From: RUG626 sp051866775
Lineage (GTDB): Bacteria; Bacillota; Clostridia; Oscillospirales; Oscillospiraceae
NCBI GenBank assembly: GCA_051866775.1
Contig: JBJDXR010000019.1
Location: forward strand, 1 to 49,208
Reading direction: 5' to 3'
Length of the DNA stretch: 49,208 nt
Shown here: positions 8,259 through 16,183 of the stretch, one piece after another
How positions within the stretch are numbered: position 1 is the stretch's first letter
How the letters are laid out: each line of letters opens with the position of its first letter
The notes under the pieces: generated by a model
Seen by the model: only the letters and a program-made list of their open reading frames with translations
What the model was told of the DNA's origin: nothing
Database searches by the model: none
Translations under genes and position numbers: made by a program

Positions 8259-9668
8259 TTAATCTACCATGCCACAGTGATAAACTCCGCCGGTTCTGCG
8301 AATTCTCTCCTCCTGAGCTCCGTCCAGGCGGTGAGGATCATTATAAACCTTCGTGGCCGCCAGAGCGAGGATCTTTGCGGCGCATATAAGCCCCTTCTCT
8401 CCAATGGAGGAACCGGTCATCCCGGCCCAGAACCATGAATGCATCGGCGTTCCCAATGCCACGGTTGCGATTGTTACAGATGCTGTCGGTGTAACAAAGC
8501 CCACATCGCCCACATCCGATGCGCCAAAGATTTTGATGACCTTATTGTGATCAAAGGCCTCCATGTCCGTGTCCAGAGGGCGCTGGAGCACTTCCTCCAG
8601 AGGCCTGTCGCTTATCGTCCGCTGAATATCCTTTTTTAAATTCTCCTTAGCCTTGTCGGGGAACTGCTCTACAAACTCTCTCGCCAGGGCAAAATCCTCC
8701 TCCGACCACTGGGGCGCGCCCACCTCCTGGGCCGCCTCGCTCAGGATATACGCTACGACTGTATTCTGGAATTGATTGCAATACGCGGTCCGGGGCTTTA
8801 CCGTTACCTCAGTGCCCGTCATAAGCGCGGCGCCCTTTGCGCAGTCAATAACGCGCTGACTTACTTCCTCAACTACAGAAGCTTCCCGTGCACGAATACC
8901 ATATTTCAATACCGCGTGATCGGGAATGATATTGGCTGCCTTACCGCCCGCATCTTGGTAGGCGTACATAATTCTAGCCTCATCCGGCAGATGGCCCTTG
9001 AGGTAATTACAGCTTACGTTCATCAGCTCGCAGGCCTCAAGGGCGCTGCGTCCCAGCTGTGGAGCAGAACCGGCATGGGATGACTGCCCTTTAAACTCAA
9101 CAATTAAATCCCTTATGGCAACAAACGCCGTATTGTGCACTGTGTTATGTGGCTGGGGATGCCATGCAAACACGCAGTCGATCTCATCGAACATGCCGTC
9201 CCGGGCCATCAGCGGCTTAACGCCGTGGTCCTCCTCCGCGCAGCAGCCGAAGTAAGTGATGGTGCCGGGAATACGCTTGGCTTCCAAATAGCGCTTAATG
9301 ATCAACGCCGCGCTGAGTGACCCCACTCCCAGGTTGCTATGCCCGCAGCCGTGACCGGCTCCGCCTGGGACGTGTTCCTTTCTCTCCGGCAGCCCGCACT
9401 CCTGACTCAAACCGGGGAGCGCGTCATACTCACCGAGAAAACCGATGCTGGGATGTCCACTGCCAAATGTGGCCACAAAGGCAGTGGGGCGGCCGCATAC
9501 GCCTTCCGTTACCGCAAAGCCGTTTTCACGCAGAACGCCGGCGATAAGCTTTGCAGACTGGTATTCCACATTGGACGGTTCAGCCAGCTCCCATATTTTC
9601 CTGTGGAGCTTCAGCATATCGCCCTTTATTTCTTCCATAACAGCCTCAATAAACGCTAAATCCTCCAT
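8259..9668 (-). CDS. M20 family amidohydrolase, AbgB/p-aminobenzoyl-glutamate hydrolase-like
   Basis: 469 residues, close to the 481 of AbgB-type proteins. Metal-site motifs of peptidase family M20D are visible: GEYDALPG (79-86), HGCGH (106-110) and CCAEED (142-147), with later His in FAWHPQPHN and a dimerisation domain at about 190-310 (FKGQSSHAGSAPQLGRSALE). Such enzymes cleave amide bonds of N-acyl amino acids, small peptides or p-aminobenzoyl-glutamate in the cytoplasm; which one applies here is not evident. Transcribed away from a LysR-type regulator, with a likely operator between them. No transporter partner (AbgT) is beside it, although remnant frames lie downstream. GGAGGT lies at 9681-9686 before the ATG. 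Confidence 0.88.
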   Translation of the reverse strand: MEDLAFIEAVMEEIKGDMLKLHRKIWELAEPSNVEYQSAKLIAGVLRENGFAVTEGVCGRPTAFVATFGSGHPSIGFLGEYDALPGLSQECGLPERKEHVPGGAGHGCGHSNLGVGSLSAALIIKRYLEAKRIPGTITYFGCCAEEDHGVKPLMARDGMFDEIDCVFAWHPQPHNTVHNTAFVAIRDLIVEFKGQSSHAGSAPQLGRSALEACELMNVSCNYLKGHLPDEARIMYAYQDAGGKAANIIPDHAVLKYGIRAREASVVEEVSQRVIDCAKGAALMTGTEVTVKPRTAYCNQFQNTVVAYILSEAAQEVGAPQWSEEDFALAREFVEQFPDKAKENLKKDIQRTISDRPLEEVLQRPLDTDMEAFDHNKVIKIFGASDVGDVGFVTPTASVTIATVALGTPMHSWFWAGMTGSSIGEKGLICAAKILALAATKVYNDPHRLDGAQEERIRRTGGVYHCGMVD

Positions 9669-9716
9669 TACCCTTTTAGACCTCCATTAATAATTTGACA
9701 ATTTATCAGTTTTCGT

Positions 9717-9735
9717 CGCTAAAGAATTATTAGCG
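9717..9735. promoter_or_regulatory. Candidate LysR-type operator (T-N11-A inside a perfect palindrome)
   Basis: CGCTAA-N7-TTAGCG is a perfect inverted repeat and contains a T-N11-A core (T9720, A9732), the classic LysR-family recognition pattern. It lies 49 nt upstream of the M20 start, between the divergent genes. Confidence 0.55.
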
Positions 9736-9839
9736 TTATGATATCACAGCATATTGTTGATGTCCAATTTTAAATTCCTTCCTATCCATATTAAAAAAAT
9801 ATACTTATTTAATTTAACCTTTCAATTTATTCATTTTTA

Positions 9840-9848
9840 TGCTATAAT
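9840..9848 (+). promoter_or_regulatory. Extended -10 promoter of the LysR-type gene
   Basis: TGCTATAAT, with a poor -35 (TTTCAA at 9820-9825, 17-nt spacing). It lies 66 nt before the regulator start, and about 105 nt from the operator candidate. Confidence 0.5.
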
Positions 9849-9913
9849 TTCCTGATTTTATACAATGCTTTGGGATGGTACTATTCTTTTTTGTTTGAAT
9901 TGGAGGAAGCAAT

Positions 9914-10837
9914 ATGGATATCCGTCAGCTGAAATACTACATTACCATTGCCGATGAAGCAGGCGTTTCTGCGGCGGCCCGCAAACTGAATATGACTCAG
10001 CCGCCGCTGAGCAATTGTCTAAAGGCTCTGGAGGATGAACTGGGCGTCCTGCTTTTTAAGCGGGAAAGCAGAAAGCTTGTAATGACAAGAGAAGGGGAGC
10101 TTCTGTACCGCTATGCCAAAAAGATCCTTTACGATTTTGACGAGACGAAAAAGCTGTTTCAGGATTTGAAAAGCGGTACCGCCGGCACGCTTAATCTGGC
10201 AATTGTGGGTTCGCTGTCCTCACTTCTTATACCACTGTTTATCAGCACCTATGTACAGGAAAACCCCCATATCAAGCTTCATGTGAAAGGCGGCAATACA
10301 ACCGAGATACTAAGGATGATAGACGACAACAAAGTGGAACTGGGCATTACAGCGGAGCCGCATAATTTGTCCAAATACCGCGCGATTCGATTTGATAAGC
10401 TGCTTAGTCCGGAGCCTGATTACCTGGCGGTCATAGCATTACCGCACTGGTTTGATGACGATAAGCCCACGATTTCCGTAAGTTCTCTCAGGGGCAAGCC
10501 TCTCATCATGCATCACTATCTTGAGAGCTTCATCACCGATGTCTGCTCGCAGCATTACTTTGAACCTAACATGCTCTGCCTGAGCGACGACGTCTCAACG
10601 GTGGTTCCATGGTGTATAAACGACCTTGGCATGGCCATTATTTCAAATAACTCAATTAGGGCGTTTTTCTCACATTTTGATAACCACGACCTTGTCAAAA
10701 AGCGGCTTGAGGCCGTTTCGTGGCAGTCCCACATAAGTCTGATATGGTCAAAATCGCATACGCTAAGCTATCCGGCGCAGAGCCTGATCGACATCATAAA
10801 CCGCTGCCTGGAGGATGCCACAGTCCCAAATGATTGA
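9914..10837 (+). CDS. LysR-family transcriptional regulator
   Basis: 307 residues, standard family length. The N-terminal winged helix-turn-helix is clear: MDIRQLKYYITIADEAG, then SAAARKLNMTQPPLSNCLKA and LEDELGVLLFKRESRKLVMT, followed by a linker helix and a two-lobed effector-binding domain (about 90-300) beginning GTLNLAIVGS. GGAGGAAG precedes the ATG. Its divergent placement next to the M20 amidohydrolase and the palindromic T-N11-A site suggest it controls that gene, with the enzyme's substrate or product as likely co-inducer (inference). Confidence 0.92.
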   Translation: MDIRQLKYYITIADEAGVSAAARKLNMTQPPLSNCLKALEDELGVLLFKRESRKLVMTREGELLYRYAKKILYDFDETKKLFQDLKSGTAGTLNLAIVGSLSSLLIPLFISTYVQENPHIKLHVKGGNTTEILRMIDDNKVELGITAEPHNLSKYRAIRFDKLLSPEPDYLAVIALPHWFDDDKPTISVSSLRGKPLIMHHYLESFITDVCSQHYFEPNMLCLSDDVSTVVPWCINDLGMAIISNNSIRAFFSHFDNHDLVKKRLEAVSWQSHISLIWSKSHTLSYPAQSLIDIINRCLEDATVPND

Positions 10838-10953
10838 CGGATTATGTCAGCAGCGCTCAGACCGGGCAGGTTACCACCGCCATCGGTGAGACACAGGCAA
10901 AGGAGATCGCCATGGATTACTCCGGTGCCTCCGCCGGGGATAGGGCCCCTTGA
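10834..10953 (+). pseudogene. Remnant of a PepSY-domain coding sequence
   Basis: A 39-codon open stretch, without a start codon of its own, reads TTAIGETQAKEIAMDYSGAS before a TGA. The pattern IGE.QAKEIA..YSGAS matches the first helix of PepSY domains (I..ekAkeIAl.haGvs). It overlaps the last bases of the LysR gene in another frame, which means the regulator's end lies at a DNA junction. Too short to be functional. Confidence 0.4.
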
Positions 10954-11275
10954 ATCTCGGCTTCCTGCGCTAAGCCTTTGACGGCATGCTTTGCAATGGC
11001 ATGAAAGTCCGAAAGCAGTAATTCCGAACCTGGGGATACCACCGTATCTCTGCTGCCCATTCTTCATCTGCCTTCTTAAAATCTATTAAAGCTTTAAAAA
11101 TAGCAATCTCTTGACCGATTATGATCGGCAGAGGAACACCATCGCTTTCGTAAGGACGGGGCGGTGTTATAAAAGCTGCGGTGTCTGCCTGCGCGGGATT
11201 ATTTGTTGAGGTGTTTATACCCAGAAAGCGAATGGAACTTTTACATGAGTTTTTATTCAACAAACTCGCCGCCAA
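10926..11275 (-). other. Possible decayed minus-strand coding sequence in a gene-free stretch
   Basis: Together with the PepSY scrap, this fills the 547 nt between the LysR and HAD genes. Minus-strand frames read SDGVPLPIIIGQEIAIFKAL then DFKKADEEWAAEIRWYPQV; after a shift near 11025 another frame reads ELLLSDFHAIAKHAVKGLAQ to a stop near 10925. The composition resembles real protein, but no family was recognised and no start with a ribosome site is seen. A further frame near 11255-11310 reads MRCIEYCQAKHIGGEF. Probably gene debris. Confidence 0.3.
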
Positions 11276-11285
11276 TATGTTTCGC

Positions 11286-11314
11286 TTGACAATACTCTAT
11301 GCAGCGCATATTAT
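11286..11314 (+). promoter_or_regulatory. Strong sigma-A type promoter for the HAD/DegV pair
   Basis: TTGACA (11286-11291), exactly 17 nt, TATTAT (11309-11314). Predicted start near 11321, 64 nt before the ATG at 11385. On the opposite strand an overlapping TTGTCT-16-TATAAT also exists. Confidence 0.7.
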
Positions 11315-11384
11315 ACACATGAGTTTTATGTAGACAAAATTTGTTTTTTGTGTCTAAAAAATGTTTGACACAGGAAGGGTGACG

Positions 11385-12146
11385 ATGAAATATAAGAGCA
11401 TGAAGATAAAAAACATACTTTTTGACCTTGACGGGACGCTTCTGCCGATGGATCAGGATATCTTTGTAAAGGCGTATCTTGCACTGCTGACAAGGAAAAT
11501 GGAACCGTTGGGCTATAATGCGAAGGCTCTTGTCAGCGCTATATGGGAAGGCACCGCGGCGATGGTGCAAAACGACGGAAGCTTCACCAATGAGGAAGTG
11601 TTTTGGAGATGCTTTGAAAAGCGTTTCGGTGACAGGGCAAGAGGGGATATACTGGTTTTTGAGGATTTTTACAAAAATGAGTTTCAGGCTGTACGGCAGG
11701 TGTGCGGGAATAACCCGGAGGCTCCGCACTTAATAAATTGGCTCCGCGAGGAGGGATATTCCGTCGTATTGGCCACAAATCCGGTATTCCCGGCGATAGC
11801 TACGATAAGCCGGATGCGCTGGGCCGGGCTTGAGCCAGAACAGTTTACGATGTACACGACCTATGAGAATACCTCGTACTGCAAGCCCAATATTGAGTAT
11901 TATAAATATATCGTGAGCTCGCTGGGGTGCCGCCCGGAGGAGTGCCTCATGGTGGGCAACGATGTGGAGGAGGACATGGCAGCGGAAAAGCTGGGGATGA
12001 AGGTGTTTCTGCTGACTGACTGCATGATAAACCGGGATAACAGGGATATTAACTGTTATCCGAACGGGAGCTTTTCGGAATTGAGAAGCTTCATAGAAAA
12101 TGAAAGGGGAGAGGGAAGTGAATTATCCGTATCATATAATGACTGA
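11385..12146 (+). CDS. HAD-superfamily hydrolase
   Basis: 253 residues from ATG 11385, chosen because AGGAAGGG at 11372-11379 fits it; an in-frame ATG at 11361 lacks a ribosome site. Motif I is FDLDGTLL with nucleophile Asp14 and acid/base Asp16; motif II Thr lies in VVLATNPVFP; the motif III Lys is near YCKPNIEYY; motif IV is VGNDVEEDM. A helical cap (about 30-100) sits between motifs I and II, as in phosphoglycolate-phosphatase-like enzymes. Substrate unknown. Its 3' end overlaps the DegV start by 29 nt, indicating one operon. Confidence 0.88.
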   Translation: MKYKSMKIKNILFDLDGTLLPMDQDIFVKAYLALLTRKMEPLGYNAKALVSAIWEGTAAMVQNDGSFTNEEVFWRCFEKRFGDRARGDILVFEDFYKNEFQAVRQVCGNNPEAPHLINWLREEGYSVVLATNPVFPAIATISRMRWAGLEPEQFTMYTTYENTSYCKPNIEYYKYIVSSLGCRPEECLMVGNDVEEDMAAEKLGMKVFLLTDCMINRDNRDINCYPNGSFSELRSFIENERGEGSELSVSYND

Positions 12147-13005
12147 CGCCTCGGCGGATGTAGACAGGAGAATCGCAGAAGCCGAGGATATCCGCTTTGT
12201 GCCGATGATATATTCCATAGGAGATGAGGAGCGGATCTGTGACGGGATGTCGTCGGAGGAGACGATGAAGAGCTATTACGATGAGCAGCGTCACGGCGCC
12301 CTCACAAGAACGACCCAGATATCACCGCAAAATTATGATGAGATGTTTCGCCCACTGGCAGAGAAGGGTGAGTCGATATTGTACCTGTCGCTCTCAGGCG
12401 GACTTTCAAGCACATATACATCGTCGCTCATGGCTGCAAAGGAATTGATGGATGATTACCCCGGCGTGGATATCATATGCGTTGACAGCAGGGCTGCGAC
12501 CGGCGGCATAGGTATGCTGTTGGAGCTTGCGGCGAAAAACAGGGCCGCAGGCATGGACATAAAGGAAAACGCTGCGTGGCTTGAGGAGAACAGGCTGAGG
12601 GTCTGCCACTGGTTTATGGTGGAGGATCTGATGTACTTAAAGCGCGGGGGAAGAATATCGCCGACAACGGCGGTTTTAGGCACGGCCCTTAATATTAAGC
12701 CGATACTTAAGATCGAGGCCGACGGAACGCTGACAAATTTCGCAAAGAAGCGCGGCGCAAAGGCTGCGATGAACCAGCTTGTTGAACTTTACAGGCAGTC
12801 GTCGTCAGGTGAGCCGGGTGAGCGCATTTACATTGTCCACGCGGACAACCTGGAGGGGGCTGAGTACCTTGAGGCGGCTGTGCGGAAAATCAATCCCGGG
12901 TGCAGCATAGCCAGAGTTATGATGACACCCGTCATAGGCAGCCATACTGGGCCGGGGCTTTGCGCAATAGTTAATTTTGCCAGGCCCGAATGTGCCAGAA
13001 GCTGA
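12118..13005 (+). CDS. DegV family fatty-acid-binding protein
   Basis: 295 residues from GTG 12118, directly after GGGGAGAGG; an in-frame ATG at 12100 would place the ribosome site inside the gene. DegV hallmarks: HIMTDASADV at the start, LSLSGGLSSTYTSS in the middle and VIGSHTGPG near the end. DegV/FakB proteins carry a fatty acid for phosphorylation by FakA kinase, feeding exogenous or recycled fatty acids into phospholipid synthesis. No fakA is nearby, as is common for multi-copy DegV genes. It shares a transcript with the HAD phosphatase-like gene, and a strong terminator follows. Confidence 0.92.
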   Translation: MNYPYHIMTDASADVDRRIAEAEDIRFVPMIYSIGDEERICDGMSSEETMKSYYDEQRHGALTRTTQISPQNYDEMFRPLAEKGESILYLSLSGGLSSTYTSSLMAAKELMDDYPGVDIICVDSRAATGGIGMLLELAAKNRAAGMDIKENAAWLEENRLRVCHWFMVEDLMYLKRGGRISPTTAVLGTALNIKPILKIEADGTLTNFAKKRGAKAAMNQLVELYRQSSSGEPGERIYIVHADNLEGAEYLEAAVRKINPGCSIARVMMTPVIGSHTGPGLCAIVNFARPECARS

Positions 13006-13030
13006 GAAATCCAGAACTTAAAAACAGGCT

Positions 13031-13070
13031 GAGGCCGCCTTCATCTTATGTGAAGGCAGCCTCTTTTTTT
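13031..13070 (+). terminator. Rho-independent terminator after degV
   Basis: GAGGCCGCCTTCA / TGAAGGCAGCCTC, 13-bp stem with one mismatch, followed by seven Ts. Confidence 0.88.
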
Positions 13071-13189
13071 ATTTAAATGCAAAAGCTGTCGACTTCCGGT
13101 GCTAAAAACCGATTTGCGGCTATGAAACAAAGTCCAGCCTTTTTATCTGCTGAATAAGGGGAAAAATTTTGTCGAAATTTATTTTTTTC

Positions 13190-13217
13190 TGTCACCTTTT
13201 GAGGGGCTGAAGCGTCT
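13190..13217 (+). promoter_or_regulatory. Candidate ECF-sigma promoter ahead of the MBOAT operon
   Basis: TGTCACCTTTT (13190-13200) differs at two positions from the TGAAACCTTTT form of SigV/SigW-type -35 elements, and CGTCTT (13213-13218) matches the CGTC -10 with a 17-nt spacer after TGTCAC. It lies 33 nt before the TTG start. A second TGAAAC at 13123-13128 has no CGTC partner. No convincing sigma-A promoter is seen in 13071-13249, which fits control by the ECF sigma encoded in the same operon. Confidence 0.42.
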
Positions 13218-13249
13218 TAATAGCAGAGACGACGAAAGGGGACAGGGCG

Positions 13250-14668
13250 TTGGTATTCAGCAGCATCGAATTTATCTTCATCTTCCTGCCGGCTTTCCTG
13301 CTGCTATACTATCTGACGCCGGGAAAGGCCAAAAACATCACGCTGTTTTTAGGCAGCGTCGTGTTTTATGCGGTGGGCACGCTTGACCACCCCTGGTATA
13401 TCCTGCTGCTTCTTGCCTCGGTACTGGTAAATTTTCTGCTGGGGCGGGGGATAGAGCGATGGAGCACGGGCGGAAAGCTCCTTCTTGTTCTGGGGATACT
13501 CTATAACTTCGGGTGGTTGTTTGTTTTCAAGTATGCCGACTTCCTGTTTGCCGGCGTGAATAAGGTTTTAGGAGCGGTGTTCCCGGGAACGGGCGCCCGG
13601 CTGGAGCCGCTCCGCCTGGTTCTCCCCGTGGGGATCAGTTTCTACACCTTCCAGGTCGTCTCCTATCTCGTGGATATCCGCAGGGGGAAGTGCCGGGCCG
13701 AACGTTCTTTTATAAATCTGGGCGTCTATGTGTGTATGTTCCCGCAGCTTATAGCAGGGCCGATCGTAACATACAGCTCTATAAGCGAGCAGCTGCATAA
13801 GCCGCGGCCATTTTCAGCGAAGGCGCTTACTTCCGGGCTTCAGGCGTTTGTATTCGGTCTGGGGCTGAAGGTGCTCCTTGCAAACCGCTTGGGAGGCCTG
13901 TGGACGGCTCTCTCCACCATCGGCTATGAGAGCATATCCACGCCGCTGGCCTGGATGGGGCTGATCGCCTATTCCTTTCAGCTCTACTTTGATTTCTTCG
14001 GCTACTCACTCATGGCGATTGGCCTGGGGAGGATGCTGGGCTTCCATCTGCCGCTGAACTTCCGGCACCCCTATTTGTCGCGGAGCATGACGGAGTTCTG
14101 GCGGCGCTGGCATGTCACTCTTGGAAGCTGGTTCCGGGAGTATGTTTACATCCCTCTGGGCGGCAGCCGCCGGGGCAGGACGAGGATGGTTTTAAATCTG
14201 CTGATCGTCTGGCTGATGACCGGCCTGTGGCATGGGGCACATATGAATTTCCTGCTGTGGGGCTTTATTTTATTTCTGCTTCTTGCATCGGAAAAGCTGT
14301 GGCTTGGGGAGAGGCTCCGCGCCCATCCCGTGCTGGCACAGCTGCGCATGCTGCTGCTGATACCGCTCACATGGGCCGTCTTTGCCATCACCGACCTTTC
14401 CCAGCTTGCCACTTTCTTCAGCCGGCTTTTCCCTTTTATAAAGGACACCGCGGCTGTGGTCTACCGTTACGATTTTCTTAAATATGGCAGGGAGTACGGG
14501 CTGCTGCTGCTCGCGGGGATTCTGTTTTCCACGCGCCTGCCGTACCGGCTGCTTGAGCGTTACCAGGATAAGGCGGCGGGGACGGTGTTTCTGCTGCTGG
14601 TGTTCTGGGGGTCCGTATACTGTATGTACAAGGGACTCAACGACCCGTTTCTGTATTTCAGATTTTAA
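13250..14668 (+). CDS. MBOAT-family membrane O-acyltransferase (AlgI/PatA-like)
   Basis: 472 residues with about ten or more membrane helices. MBOAT signatures: FSSIEFIFIFLP at the start, LPVGISFYTFQVVSYLVDI, TEFWRRWHVTLGSWFREYVY and TGLWHGAHMNFLLWG, the last holding the catalytic His. Such proteins pass acetyl groups across the membrane to an extracytoplasmic partner (AlgJ/AlgX, PatB) that modifies alginate, peptidoglycan or secondary wall polymers. Start is TTG 13250, after AAAGGGGACAGGG. The SGNH-type protein encoded 12 nt downstream is the likely partner, and the sigma/anti-sigma genes beyond suggest stress-induced wall O-acetylation. The polymer is not shown by sequence. Confidence 0.93.
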   Translation: MVFSSIEFIFIFLPAFLLLYYLTPGKAKNITLFLGSVVFYAVGTLDHPWYILLLLASVLVNFLLGRGIERWSTGGKLLLVLGILYNFGWLFVFKYADFLFAGVNKVLGAVFPGTGARLEPLRLVLPVGISFYTFQVVSYLVDIRRGKCRAERSFINLGVYVCMFPQLIAGPIVTYSSISEQLHKPRPFSAKALTSGLQAFVFGLGLKVLLANRLGGLWTALSTIGYESISTPLAWMGLIAYSFQLYFDFFGYSLMAIGLGRMLGFHLPLNFRHPYLSRSMTEFWRRWHVTLGSWFREYVYIPLGGSRRGRTRMVLNLLIVWLMTGLWHGAHMNFLLWGFILFLLLASEKLWLGERLRAHPVLAQLRMLLLIPLTWAVFAITDLSQLATFFSRLFPFIKDTAAVVYRYDFLKYGREYGLLLLAGILFSTRLPYRLLERYQDKAAGTVFLLLVFWGSVYCMYKGLNDPFLYFRF

Positions 14669-14680
14669 AGGAGATGCGCA

Positions 14681-15658
14681 ATGAAAACATTAAAAAGCAA
14701 TGTTTTTCTTATCATTTTTCTTATAAGCTTCATTGTGGCGGCGCCCTTTGTCGTCCGCGCAGTATATGGAGGAACAGAAGCCGAGATTGACCCGACGGAG
14801 GAGCAGGAGAATGCCGCTGACCCGGAGACTGGGAAGCTGCCGGAGACCGCCCCCGAGGACGGGGAGGGCGAGACGGCAGATGATTCCGCGTCGGACGATA
14901 TAACTCCGGACGAGCCGCCGGCAGATACGGACGGGGCCGGGGAGATCACGGCGGACACACCGCCCGCCGGTTCAGAGAAGCCGCCGGAGACAACGGAAGA
15001 TCCCGGGGAGCCGGACGAGCCGCCCGGGCAGGACGACAGCGGCGAAAAGGCACCTTCGGCGCCGGATACGCTGCCTGAGGCGGGGGACCCCAGCTATTTT
15101 GACGATGCGCTGTTTATCGGGGATTCCAGAACGGTCGGTTTGTCGGAGTACGGCAATCTGCAGAATGCAGATTTCTTTGCTGACACGGGGATGAGCGTAT
15201 ATAACATATACAAGGCCACGGTGTCTGTCCCGTCTGTCGGAAAAGTGAAGCTTACGGAATTGCTTGAGAGCAAAGAGTATGGTAAGATATATATCATGCT
15301 TGGAATCAACGAACTGGGATATGACTTTGAGGCGACCGTAAAGAAATACGGAGAGCTTGTGGAGGAGGTGCGCAGCCTCCAGCCGGAGGCGATCCTGTAT
15401 ATTGAGGCCAATCTCCATGTCACGGCAAGCCGCTCAGATACGGATCCTGTATACAACAATCCTGCCATTGACAGATTTAATGAGGCGATCTCGGAGCTTG
15501 CAGACGGGGAGAGCATTTTCTATCTGGACGTAAACGAGTTGTTTGACGATGAGAGCGGCAGCTTGGGCACGGAGTATACCAGTGATAATGCCCACGTACT
15601 CGGCAAATATTATGTGGTGTGGTGCGATTGGATCCGCGAAAGAGTCGTTACCGGGTAA
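14681..15658 (+). CDS. Membrane-anchored SGNH/GDSL-like protein, likely acetyl-transfer partner of the MBOAT protein
   Basis: 325 residues. A signal-anchor helix at about 8-26 is followed by a roughly 105-residue linker made almost only of Glu, Asp, Pro, Thr, Gly and Ala (31-135), which would reach out through the wall. The SGNH fold begins at 140: block I FIGDSRTVG (Ser149), block III GINELG (Asn210), block V SDNAH (Asp302, His305). The Ser-Asp-His set looks intact, so it can act as esterase or acetyltransferase. AAAGGAG precedes the ATG. Directly after the MBOAT gene, this is the PatA/PatB-like arrangement. The start of the ECF sigma gene follows after 33 nt. Confidence 0.86.
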   Translation: MKTLKSNVFLIIFLISFIVAAPFVVRAVYGGTEAEIDPTEEQENAADPETGKLPETAPEDGEGETADDSASDDITPDEPPADTDGAGEITADTPPAGSEKPPETTEDPGEPDEPPGQDDSGEKAPSAPDTLPEAGDPSYFDDALFIGDSRTVGLSEYGNLQNADFFADTGMSVYNIYKATVSVPSVGKVKLTELLESKEYGKIYIMLGINELGYDFEATVKKYGELVEEVRSLQPEAILYIEANLHVTASRSDTDPVYNNPAIDRFNEAISELADGESIFYLDVNELFDDESGSLGTEYTSDNAHVLGKYYVVWCDWIRERVVTG

Positions 15659-15691
15659 ATACTTTTCCGGCGGAAACGGAGAAAGCAATAG

Positions 15692-16183
15692 ATGCGCGAT
15701 GAAAGAGAGTGGTTCTGCGAATGCATCCGCGATTGTCAGGACAGCCTGTACGCCCTTGCGTATGGCATCCTGCAGAATACGGAGGATGCCAAGGATGCGG
15801 TGCAGGATACTATTTGGAAGGCTTATGACCATCTTGACACGCTGAAGAGCCGGGGCAAGTTCCGGCCATGGATCATGCAGATACAGGCCAACACCGCTTA
15901 TGAGATATGCCGGCGCCGTAGGGATCTGGCGTGCTTTGATGAGCAGTGGGAGACTGCTGCCCAGGAGGCTGCGGTGGATGTACATACCCGGCTGACCCTG
16001 TGGGATGCGGTACAGAAGCTGGCACCTGCATACCGTGATGTAGTCATCCTGTTTTACTACGAGGGCTTTTCCGTAAAAAGAATTGCCGGGATAACCGGCA
16101 GGCGGCAGGATGCGGTGAAAAAACAGCTTTCACGGGCCAGAGATCAGCTCAGAGAGCTTTTGGAAGAGGAGGTAAGCGGCTGA
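15692..16183 (+). CDS. ECF-type RNA polymerase sigma factor (SigV-like by context)
   Basis: 163 residues. Sigma region 2: LYALAYGILQNTEDAKDAVQ, then TIWKAYDHLDTLKSRGKFRP with -10 recognition residues; region 4: LAPAYRDVVILFYYEGFSVK with the helix-turn-helix IAGITGRRQDAVKKQLSRAR. No C-terminal extension. Its TGA overlaps the ATG of the anti-sigma gene by one base, ensuring matched production. The RsiV-type partner points to the SigV subgroup, which in Bacillus subtilis and Clostridioides difficile answers lysozyme. It probably drives its own operon from the ECF promoter candidate at 13190. Confidence 0.9.
   Translation: MRDEREWFCECIRDCQDSLYALAYGILQNTEDAKDAVQDTIWKAYDHLDTLKSRGKFRPWIMQIQANTAYEICRRRRDLACFDEQWETAAQEAAVDVHTRLTLWDAVQKLAPAYRDVVILFYYEGFSVKRIAGITGRRQDAVKKQLSRARDQLRELLEEEVSG

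Noticed and set aside
12100..12117. ATG 12100 as the DegV start
   Set aside because: The ribosome site GGGGAGAGG lies after this ATG, pointing to GTG 12118.
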